From positions 684,001 to 748,000 of the forward strand of contig JAJEKV010000054.1 in the NCBI GenBank assembly GCA_021234155.1: a stretch of 64,000 bases of DNA. The letters are read 5' to 3'. The stretch comes from Isoetes taiwanensis. Its lineage: Eukaryota > Streptophyta > Lycopodiopsida > Isoetales > Isoetaceae. Below the pieces are notes generated by a model. That model saw only the letters and a program-made list of their open reading frames with translations. It was not told the origin of the DNA and searched no databases. Position 1 is the first letter of the stretch. Every line of letters starts with the position of its first letter. Positions 1 through 9,030 of this stretch are shown one piece after another. The translations under genes were made by a program, and so were the position numbers.

Positions 1-309
1 CCGGCGCACGAGATCGGAGAGCACAACACCGATTTTCTTGTACTTGTCTCCTGAGCTCTTCTTGTCCCTTTGGTGTAGAAACAGATCTTTCTCCTTCCCA
101 CTTGTCGATACCTCGACATACCACCAAGAATCTGCCATTTGTTTCAAGAAGCTCGTCTCCGATCCCTCGATGACAAAGAATGGAGTTCGCCGGTGATCAC
201 CAAAGTGTCCGGGGTGAATGCCGCAAGAAGAAGAACGGATGGATCGCTTAAGGTATTCCGACAAAAGAAAAACCTCGAGCTCACCCGGGTGTTTGTCTTC
301 TTCTTCTTG
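1..309 (-). other. Possible coding exon running off left edge
   Basis: One minus-strand frame is open for about 103 codons from 309 to the window edge. It contains an acidic start (EEEDKHPGELEVFLLSEY) and later MADSWWYVEVSTSGKEKD and KYKKIGVVLSDLVRR. I do not recognise the family; a distant resemblance to the NAC-domain layout (ELE...YLKR...WWYV) is too weak to assign. A second minus frame and two plus frames are also open here because the segment is GC-rich, so openness alone is weak evidence. A stop (TAA) lies just upstream at 310-312, where GGTAAC could also be a splice donor of a preceding exon. Confidence 0.22.
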
Positions 310-1265
310 TTACCGGGCGGCGAAGCATCCCCTCCGCCTTCGCTTCTTGGATCTGAGTCATTTCTATATGCCCTCTCATCCGCTTCTCGACGACTCAGAA
401 ATTAAGTTTCCTCCGTAGCGTTGTGAGTTTTAGGACTGCATGTAAAAAGATCTAAAGTTTCTTTAATTTGAAGTTAAGGACATGCAATCATTTATGAAAA
501 AAGCTGGGCTAAGGGTACAAAGACGGTTTTTTTAGCCCGCCCAAACACTATTTTTCAAATTGAATCACATCAAGGGACTAAGTGAGTGGAGCGTAGTTTA
601 TCTTCCTCGCGGCATTGGGGAACTCGAGGTCGGAGGGGATCATCGACCGTGAGCGACTTCCTAATGGCGCCGCACGACGCAGTAAGTCGCTAACAGCGCC
701 TTGCATATGTGTGTTTTTCCCCGACGCGCCCTATTGCAAAACAGCTTGAATTGATCGATGAGCACGGAGCTAAGGTAGGAAGCGGAGAGCCGCCCGACAC
801 CGAACTCTACACATGCGGCGCCATGGAAAGGGGATACGCGAGAATCGCAGTGGATACGAGTAATAGATGCGAATACACTCTTGAAGAGACCGACCGTAAG
901 AAGCAAAGACTCGGGTGAGGCTGCGGGATCCGTGATACAATGGCCCAAGGAATTACTAGCGTGAAGAGGTGAGTTTCGAGATGCCTATGTTATTTCGGCT
1001 TGTAGAACATGCCGTATGTGTTTAAATAATGGAACCGCCGATAAGCTCGACGGATTCATGTTTCCTTGTCCAAAGATTTCAGCCGAGAGATGATTTACTC
1101 TCTAGGTTGATAGATGCTCGGCAAAGGAAACATTGGATCGGGGTAAAGAAATGCCCGCTTTTAGGTCTGTTTTTCCATGGACTGCTTACTTGGAATGTTG
1201 TACATAGATCGCTAGGACTAAGGCCCGTGAGATGCGGTTCAAATGCATCCTCTTGTAGTTAGTTT
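310..1265. other. No recognisable gene
   Basis: Mixed-composition DNA with several short ORFs in overlapping frames and none with a familiar motif. It borders the tandem array that starts near 1270 and may be its diverged edge. Confidence 0.4.
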
Positions 1266-1269
1266 GGGG

Positions 1270-2560
1270 CCTCCACCGTCCCCAACCACTCCTCTTCGCA
1301 ATATTCGAGGAAGATGGTTCGAAGGAGAGTGGCTCGCATGTGCTAGAGGCACTTGGGACTAAAAAAATGTGAGAATAGAAAGTGCAAGATTTGTAAAGAA
1401 TGCAAGCCTTGGCTTCCCTCGTGGTTTCCCCTGCGGTTCAGTAGAGGCCTCCACCCAGCCCGCCCCCCCCCCCTTCGCACTATTCGACGGAAGATGGTTC
1501 AAAGGAGAGTGACTCGACCGGGTCGGTGGCCACCGCTACCGCATTACGTGTGAGAATTGGTCGGGTTAAGGGATTCTCGACTTGCGAAGTCGAGAATGCT
1601 TGGCTTTCCTCTACATTTCGACTCCGCAAGTCGAGAATGCCTTGGCCATCCGTAACTCCTAATACACATGGAGTGCCGGTTGGGTAAGGCATTCCCACTC
1701 ATTGAGCCGAGAATGCATACAGCGGCACCGTGGGAATGCATGCATTCGACACCACACACAGAGAATTGGGTAGTTAAGAGTTGGCCCTCCGGCAGACAAG
1801 AAAAACACTTCCCTTCGTGAATGTCCGAGGAAGATAGAAGGAGAGTGTTTAATACCGCCCTGTGCCAGCTCTAGAGTGCACTTGAGTTCAAGGCCGACTC
1901 ACGAAGTCGAGAAAGCCCGCAAAGAATCGTGGTTAGTCGCCGAGGCTCCCCACCCAATCGTGAGCCCATCCCCTTCGCAATATTCGGGCAAGATGGTTCA
2001 AGGAGACGGTCTTTGATTGGGTAGAGGCCACCGCGACCACAATACGTGAGACTGGGTTGCTAAGAGTTGGCTTCGGCAGATAGCCAAAACCACTTCCTTC
2101 GCAATATCCGGTGGAAGATAGAAGGAGAGTGGTTGAGACCGCTCGCAGGCCGCTTCGAAAGTGCACTAGAGCTGCGCTTTTCGACTCACGAAGTCGGTGA
2201 AAGCCGCCAGCACCTCGGTTAGTCGTGAGGCCTCCACCCGGGGCGGAGCCGGTCCTCTCGCAATATTCGGCGATGAGCATGGTTCAAGGAGAGTGGCTCG
2301 ACCGGTGGAGGCACCTCGCGACCGCACAAAGAGCCATTGGCGGGGTATCACATTCTCGACTCACGAGAAGTCGAGAAGGCTGCAGCAGGGTTCTAAAGAA
2401 TGTGAAGACATTGGGTAGCCGTGGCAATCCCGAATCCGCGAAGTCGAGAATCCCTCAACCTCGCCAACAGTCCGTAGTGTACACTCCCTCTTCGCCTCGC
2501 GAAGTCGAGAAGTTCTCGACTTCATGAGTCGAGAAGAAGGCCTGTACTTCCTTGACCGCT
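1270..2560. repeat. Degenerate GC-rich tandem array with palindromic core
   Basis: A block resembling TTCGCAATATTCG, GGAAGATGGTTCAAGGAG and AGTGGCTCGACCGG recurs near 1296, 1475, 1815, 1975, 2097 and 2255. Spacings are roughly 120-180 bases, with one gap of twice that. Between the blocks lies a second recurring unit, a palindrome of the form CTCGACTTCGCGAAGTCGAG with small changes, near 1573, 1618, 1890, 2180, 2355, 2430 and 2488-2535. The last occurrence has two palindromes back to back. The pattern is that of a decayed satellite or intergenic-spacer repeat. Short ORFs in it are by-products of the composition. Confidence 0.7.
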
Positions 2561-3454
2561 GGCAAGTCTGAAGTGTTCTCAACTCGCCACTCCCTTCTCG
2601 CATGTCTCCCCGCAAAGGATTTCTTTGTGAGTTAGAAATGGAGATTCTCGTGGAAGCAATTCCTATTCTCAATTCTTGCCGGGAGAAAGACATTCCTAGT
2701 TATTTTCTGTTAATGCTCGCAATATCTTACTTCCTAACACCAGCCTCTCGATGATTTCTCTCTGCTTTGCTACTATAACCACTATTCTCACTTGTGCATG
2801 TACAATGTATTCAATTCAACCACAAGCAAGAAAAAAGATAACAAAAAGCAGAAAACAATACAAAGATTATTAAGATTAATGAGAAAACAGAGAAAAAGTG
2901 GAGAACAAAGATCTGAAAAAAGTGGAGAACAATCATGAAAAAAATGAGATTAAAAAAGGGTATGATATTACAAAACATACCCGGAAGATTTGGTTTGGAT
3001 GAGGAGGAGGCTTCCGACTTCGATTCCATGTGGGTATAGTCGTTGACAAAGCGTGAATAAGGATTTGTCGGGGTCAGAATTGTATCGGGATTAATAAGAG
3101 CCTCTAACAAATGTAATATAAGAAAAATGCACTAAAAGACTTACGTAAAACTAAAAAGCAAAGACAAAAAGGGCCTCACTTTCTTCTCGGTGCAGAACGC
3201 CCGCCGAACAATGAACCCGCAAGGCGAGAACTTCGGGCGTCTGAAGGCCCCGACCAAAACCAAGTGGCCGCCATAAGATGGCGCTGGAATCGCTTCGGTT
3301 TGATCGATCGCTGACGGTAAAGCGCTGCCTAAGGAAACAGGGAGCTCAAGACCGATCGGAAAAACAGGGGAGGAAGAATGGTGGGGGGGGAGGAAGAGGG
3401 TGCGAAGCATTCGGCCGCACCCTCGAACCTCGTAAAAAAAGTGCAATAATATAC
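2561..3454. other. No recognisable gene
   Basis: 2790-3130 is A-rich DNA without codon structure. 3180-3450 is GC-richer and open in two opposing frames, but neither gives a recognisable protein. Confidence 0.4.
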
Positions 3455-3552
3455 TTCTGTCACGTGTGGGCCATGCCCTCCATGACGTGGCAGTGCGGAT
3501 TGCTGACGTGGCCACGGTTTCAGCCTCTGAAGAGGCGCCACGTGGCCATGCC
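3455..3552. promoter_or_regulatory. Cluster of ACGT-core (G-box/ABRE-like) motifs
   Basis: Within about 90 bases there are TCACGTGTGG (near 3460), TGACGTGGCA (near 3483), TGACGTGGCC (near 3503) and GCCACGTGGCC (near 3538). These are CACGTG or ACGTGG cores bound by plant bZIP and bHLH factors. They lie about 280 bases upstream of the exon at 3836. Whether they drive that gene is inference; GC-rich context alone could produce some of them. Confidence 0.4.
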
Positions 3553-3599
3553 AAGATATGAAAGGGTTAGTTATATGTTTATATATGTTGTCTTATGTA

Positions 3600-3830
3600 T
3601 TTAATAAGGTTTCAATGGTTGAATAGTATCAATGGTATATATGGTTACAATGTTCACATATGGTTTAGAATGAGTGTGGTTGTATCCTTTAATATGGTTA
3701 TATGATTTTAGTTAATATGGTTGTATGATTTAATATGGTTATATTTAATATGTTTGTATGGTTTTATATGGTTCATATGGTCATATTTGTGGTGTTTGGG
3801 GCTATATGGTTTTAATGTGAGCTTTTTCAT
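3600..3830. repeat. Low-complexity ATATGGTT-rich stretch
   Basis: Imperfect reiterations of TATGGTT, ATATGGTT and TAATATGGTT run from about 3600 to 3815. They end in a pyrimidine tract and TTCATTCAG, a good 3' splice site, just before the coding exon. The frame stays open into this stretch, but the residues it would encode (repeated WLYL/YGFIW) are clearly intronic or untranslated. Confidence 0.6.
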
Positions 3831-3835
3831 TCAGG

Positions 3836-4734
3836 GAGCATGTGAGATGAGTAAAATGGAGCCAGGGAAGTCCAAAGGAGGCCATTGCCCTAGGCTCCAA
3901 TGGAGGAGGATGGGTTGCCTTTTGTTGCACCCTTGCAACCAGATGGTATTTGCAGAGGGCATAATAACTGCAGTTGATCCATTTGATAGTGTGAATGATG
4001 AGAGGCTGGGAGATGAACATCTTGGAGTTGGCATTGTGAAGCTTCTTATCGAAGTTGATACTATCATGTCCCAGGGAAGCTCTAGTGATTGCATTGTGTG
4101 CTCAGGGCTGCTAGAGTCCCAAGCTCAGTTGAGATGGCCAATTAGATTTATTACACACAAGAATGGTGATACTCTAGAATGCCCTACTGAACTACACACC
4201 CCAAGGCCCACCCAAGGCCATGTGGAAGATTTGGTGGTCGAGGAGGGTTCTCAAGGTGCAAGCACGTCTAAGAATGCTCACTTGGGTCCCAAGTGGTTTG
4301 TGGGAAGTAAGGCCTCAAAGCCGAAGTGGTTTGATCTTCCTGAGTGGGATCCCTTTGAGGACATCAAGGAAGGATACTTTGTGCTAGTAAGGCCTGATGA
4401 TGAGGACTGTCCAATATGGTTAGGGGTGGCACTCTCTGATGTGACCACCACTATGCCTGATGGAGAGGAGTTGCGTCCTGGATTCCAAATTCAATATTGG
4501 GAGCCCATTGGGAGGCACAAGAAGGGCAACTTGAAGGAGCAATACACTGACTGCTGGGAGAAGAAGTGGAGGCCAAATTATGCTGACCCTCAAAGGAGGG
4601 AATTGGTGGAATGTGTGGTATGGTCATATCCAAGTTCTCACATTGCAAAAGACAACACACACAAGATCCCAAGAAAGGAGATGGACAAGGCCATGAGCAA
4701 CCTCCATGCTATATCATTGTATGAGGGTGCATAA
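3836..4734 (+). CDS. Terminal exon of a transposon-associated protein (DUF8039-like region plus acidic C-terminal domain)
   Basis: A clean exon of about 299 codons starts after a TTCATTCAG acceptor at 3835 and ends at a TAA. An upstream ATG at 3721 lies in low-complexity DNA and is not believable as the start; the first in-exon ATG is MSKMEPGKSK. The N-terminal half (MGCLLLHPCNQMVFAEG ... LRWPIRFI) resembles the DUF8039-type segment found in plant CACTA-transposon proteins, with its 'A.G' strand and final 'WP' motif. The C-terminal half (EGYFVLVRPDDEDCPIWLG ... QIQYWEPIG ... WRPNY) looks like a small chromatin-reader-type beta domain, loosely BAH-like. The family match is from memory of motif layout, not a search. 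There are no stops or frameshifts, unlike nearly every other element here. I see no CACTA termini nearby, so it may be a stranded or host-retained piece. Confidence 0.55.
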
Positions 4735-5510
4735 TATTGAGAAGTTTGAAAACTTTCTCAACTAGTGGTTTGTAAAATTTATGAGGAAAACAAGTAACCC
4801 AATTCTATGTGTGTCATGTGTAATTCTATTCAAGCAATCAATTCAGAAATTTCTTTTATGGTGTGTGAGTCCCATTTTCAGTCCGAGTCCCAAAATTCAA
4901 GATTTGTCCCACTTTAATTAAATACGACTTACTAGAAATACGTATTTAACCTAAAAATACATATTTTTGGACTTTATACGCCTGGAAAAATAATTCTGTA
5001 CGTACAGAACCTATTCCTGGAGGTAGGCGAACCCAAAATTTCCTGCATGCTTTTCTACAAAAGCAGAAAGTCTTGCCTAAACTGCACATACATACACAAA
5101 ATAAAATCGTAATGACCAATAGCTTTAAATTACGTTATTATTCGCTTAAGATTATATCACGCAATCGTGCTCCGGGTTTTGTGGAGCGGTGCCACTTCCT
5201 TTCTTCATCTCCATGGGAATCCTCTGTTATGATCTGTGACCCGAACTCCTGTTATCTGGACCTATGCCTTCTGGCAAATTAGCTATGGCAAAGCTATTTT
5301 CTTAACTTCTGATCACTCCTGGCAGAAAAAGGGGCATGCGATAGCAAAATGGGTACTCTATATGCATGCCTTATTTCTGAAGCCATTAAAAATTATGCTC
5401 AAACTTCCTGTTCAGTCCGGAAAGAATCCTGTCCCCAAGCTTCGATCTGCCGGAACAGAGCAAGACAGGTGAAAATTTAAAGCTACAGGTCATTACGTTT
5501 GGTAATTTTA
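4735..5510. other. Non-coding stretch with a 16-bp perfect palindrome
   Basis: No gene recognised. TTCTGTACGTACAGAA at 4994-5009 is a perfect 16-base palindrome with a GTAC core, the core bound by plant SBP/SPL factors. This may be chance. Confidence 0.35.
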
Positions 5511-5655
5511 GGTTGGTGGGGCTTTATGGCCATAATTCTCCATGGCGCCGCCAGCCTCGATGGTGCACTCGCGGCTTCGCCGCTCGTGCACTGCCTCGCT
5601 GGCGGAGCCGCCTCGAATTTTTACGGGCAGAAAGTCCCACCAACCTAAGGGTCCA
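5511..5655. mobile_element. Short foldback (MITE-like) element
   Basis: AGGTTGGTGGGGCTTT near 5511 is matched in inverted orientation by AAAGTCCCACCAACCT near 5638, 16 bases with one mismatch. The interior is GC-rich and itself self-complementary (GTGCACTCGCGGC ... GCCGCTCGTGCAC), so the whole 145 bases would form a long hairpin. The flanking sequence is AT-rich and unlike it. No target duplication longer than 2-3 bases is evident. It could be a small MITE or the stem of a non-coding hairpin. Confidence 0.6.
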
Positions 5656-6199
5656 ATCAGCGGATAACATCTCATAACTGGCGTTGCTTTGCTAATTCCA
5701 CTAGAGGCAATTGGCAATTAACAGAACACACGTCTCAAAAAACTAAAATGCTGCAAAACACTGGAGTCTAATTGCCAAACTCCAAAATTAAAGGACGGGG
5801 GAATGGGATGACATTTAGGGCGGTGTCAAACTACCAGCTCTGGATTTGAATCTTGTTTCTTTAGGACACGGTTAGATTTTCAAAACCCATTTGTTTGAAA
5901 CTGCCTGTCGCTACTAAATGGAATCACAGAAGATAGAAGAGGGATGGAGGTTAGCAATTAAAGGGAACTGCCATTACCTACCTCAAGTGGAATCTGGCCC
6001 TAAAATTACCTAGTGCATAGTCTCAACCTTGTACACGCTTAAGAGTGCCACTTTCTAGGGTTATGGACACAGTAGAGTTATACTCGCAAGATATAGGGCT
6101 TATGGAACGTATATTCCAAGCAAATTCGAATTGTCAAAACAAGCCGCAATACTCTAGCGAATTACTTGCAAAAGATCCCAGCTGATCCCTGTAACATAC
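5656..6199. other. Upstream region of the adenylate kinase gene
   Basis: No coding signal. It presumably holds the promoter and 5' UTR of the gene starting at 6200. I see no canonical TATAAA box at a confident distance; GATATAGG near 6090 is the nearest AT-rich candidate. Confidence 0.35.
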
Positions 6200-7811
6200 A
6201 TGGCGGCGGTTCGCCGTCTTGCCGGAAGTTTGTTTTCTTCATCGGCTACGAAGTGGCATGCCAGAAACACAGCCAAGCCCTTTAGCTTGGCTGCTGCGAC
6301 AACCCAGACAGATTCCTGGGGCAATTCCGTTGTTAGGGTCATAGACAGTGAGCAGAAACAGGTAGAAAAAAATGGAGTTCATTGGGTTTTCCTTGGATGC
6401 CCTGGCGTTGGAAAAGGGACATATGCCAGTAGATTAGCTAATTTATTGTCTGTTCCACACATTGCCATGGGGGATTTGGTGCGTCAAGAGCTTTCAGCAG
6501 CAACACCCCTCGCTAGAGAGGTTAGATCTAGGTCATTTTGCTTGTGATGACATCTTATTTTTCTTTAAAAAGTCTGTATTTGCAAATGTATCTTTTTGGG
6601 GTCTTGATGAAGTGCTCTTGCAGTTGGCTGCGGCTATGAGTGAGGGAAAACTCCTACCTGATGATGTCATAGTGAGTTTGCTCTCGAGACGGTTGGAAAA
6701 AGGGGCTACAAGTGGTGAAACGGGCTTTATTTTAGATGGATTTCCAAGGACTCTAAAACAAGCAGTAAGGCTATTACTTGGCTATTTCCATGTAAAAATT
6801 TATTTCATGCCAGAGAACTGTGCCACTGCCATTTATTAAAGTTGGATGCTACTGTGAGAAAGTGCTATTAAGGCAGACACATGCTTCATTTTTCTGTTCA
6901 AACGTTGCTGTTACCAACCACGCCCTCTATGCCCCTATTTGTTCTTTTCTATGTGTATTGTCTTGTATGTTTGGAGCTTTAAATTTGCTCAAATTTTTGC
7001 TCAATTTTGGTGACTGTATTAAAGCTTTACATTTGAGATGCTATTTGGTACTTCCTATCTTTTTTTAATATGTTGCAATTGCTAATTAATTTGCGGTGTC
7101 TGTTTTTCGTGAATTAGATAGCTCATTAGAACGTTTTTTTTTGCTCTTGGTTGAGTGCAGGAGATCTTGGAAGGTGTTGCTGATATCAATTTGGTGGTGA
7201 ACTTGAAGCTTCGGGAAGATGTTTTAGTTACGAAATGTGTGGGAAGGAGGATATGCAGCGAATGTGGTGGGAACTTTAATATTGCAGAGATTGACATCTC
7301 AGAGGATGGAGGTCCAAGGATTGTTATGCCACCCCTTTTGCCACCACCTTCCTGTGCATCAAAATTAACTATCCGAGCTGATGATACTGAAGAAGTTGTG
7401 AGAAAGAGGCTTCAAATTTATGCAGACGAGGTATGGAATGCTTTTTTCTGGTCTAGGTTTTGTCTTAAAGTTCACCCTTTGTATTTTAAAGGATTAGACA
7501 CTAGCATGTCTTTCTGCTATTCTATAAGGTGTGAAGCTCTCCTGTTTGAGGTGTTGAGTTTATTTCTTCGGCTTATCTTTGTCATTTTTAACATTGTATT
7601 TGTCTCGAGCTGCACATCAGTGATTAAGTTAAGTTTGTGGTTTGAATTGGCCCCTGTATTACAGAGCAAGCCCGTTGAGGATTTTTATCGTCAGAAAGGC
7701 AGGCTTATGGATTTTGAGATAAATGGTGGAATCCCTGAAACATGGCCTTTGCTATTGTCTGCTTTGAAGCTTGAAGAGAAGAATGCCGAGAAACTCAAGG
7801 TCACGGCCTAA
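6200..7811 (+). CDS. Adenylate kinase, organellar type (four exons, 292 aa)
   Basis: Exons 6200-6520, 6624-6764, 7161-7430 and 7665-7811 join in phase 0 at GT..AG borders into one 292-residue protein without stops. It interconverts ATP + AMP and 2 ADP. Residues 1-50 are rich in Ala, Ser and Arg and poor in acids, as in a plastid or mitochondrial transit peptide. Then come the P-loop ([11 protein letters not shown], about 65-74), the AMP-binding LVRQEL segment, DGFPRT (145-150), and the LID ([13 protein letters not shown], about 183-194) with a Cys pair at 186/189 and a later Cys at 219. [13 protein letters not shown] (226-238) is the conserved LID-return helix, and GGIPETWP is near the C terminus. 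Length and motif order match the Arabidopsis At2g37250/At2g39270 group of about 285-295 aa. It is the only plainly intact conserved host gene in the window. Confidence 0.93.
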
Positions 7812-9030
7812 TGCTATATTTATTTGGAGGTCCTTATATGAGGAGCAAGGATACCAGTTAAAGCATAGATTTCTTACATTGATTGTTTGGAAGTCCACAT
7901 TAAGATTTTGTGAAATGTAGGTGGAAGTCTTGGTTAGAATAATTTAGCTGATATGATACAGTCATCCACTGCTCATTGTCAACTAATTCTGACGTAATTT
8001 TTTGGTCTAGAAGTTGAGAGCTTCGAAGGCCGATTCATTTATACATCACACAAATACAGGGAATTTGCATCTGTAAGGGATGATGTGAGTTCCTGAAATG
8101 GAATGGAGTGAAAGACCTCATAGGGAAGTTTGGCTGCCTCTATGGATATTAAGTTTATCTAATAAGAGTTTGAATTCTCATTAATGTGAACTACCAAATG
8201 TTATTCATGCTATTTGTTAGTGAAATAACAATTGCTTAAAATGAAACAACGCAGGTCCAGTCCCCAGAGATCAACAAACAAAAGTTCTGCTCAAATGGTA
8301 TAATGAACTAGAGTGGAGATGATCAATATCCCACTTGTTATTTAGATTAATCCCAAAAATGCCCCATCAATGACATACAACTTTCATCGTGCTAGAAATA
8401 GGCATGAAATTAGTTTGGTACAGTTCAATTGGTTTGTTAGATAAGATTTTTATTGTACTTGGGTTCTTATTTCATATAGTTTATTGGCGTTGTATCTGAG
8501 AAGTTTTTGGGTTGCAAGAAGTTTTATTGGTGCTGGCATATGCTTAGAATATGCCAAAAACTGCTTCAAACTGGCTGTTGCCGGTAAACTGGCGGTCAGT
8601 CCTGTTGTCGGTTGGTGCTGTTCGAACCGCATAACCGGCTATGACAATTGCTTTACTGATGGATCTAAGCCAGAAGTCTGGCATCTACAAGAGGAACCGG
8701 CTCTTTCTCCTACTACGTTTTGGGGGATTTGGGTTATTTCCGATTTGTGCAGGTAAAAGATCTTTGAGGCACGATTTCAACAAGTAGTTTAAGACTTTGT
8801 AACAAGTATCTGCATCATAGAAATTCATGGCTTAGCTCCCATGGTTCTTTGCGTATAATGTTTATGTCATACTATCAGCATCAGGACTTGATTGATGTAG
8901 CCTAGGTCTTCGTCGCAAGTATCTGCATCCTAGACATGGTTTAGCTCCTATGATTCTTTGCATATAATGTTCATGTCATACTATCTTTTATATGACTCTG
9001 TTCCCTCTTACACATGCATGTTATTGTCAG
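7812..9030. other. Intergenic region between adenylate kinase and the GPAT9 remnant
   Basis: It begins with the probable 3' UTR of the kinase. An ORF at 8484-8756 has no recognisable motif. The expected first GPAT9 exon, which encodes a soluble N-terminus ahead of DSFTRCFKS, could not be found here. A direct repeat lies at 8803-8985 (separate entry). Confidence 0.5.
8803..8985. repeat. Tandem duplication, period about 111 bp
   Basis: AAGTATCTGCATC ... ATGGCTTAGCTCCCATGG, TTCTTTGCGTATAATG and TTTATGTCATACTATC at 8803-8876 recur at 8914-8984 with a few substitutions. The unit is about 111 bases. It has no coding content. Confidence 0.75.

Noticed and set aside
1-309. NAC transcription-factor domain at the left edge
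   Set aside because: Only a loose pattern (ELE...YLKR...WWYV) fits; diagnostic NAC motifs such as the R-T-N..G-YWK-TG block are absent.
139-2693. Numerous short ORFs in both strands of the GC-rich array
   Set aside because: They follow the tandem repeat units and change frame between units.
3141-3604. Overlapping 137- and 108-codon ORFs on opposite strands
   Set aside because: GC-rich composition explains both open frames; no domain, splice site or homology was recognised.
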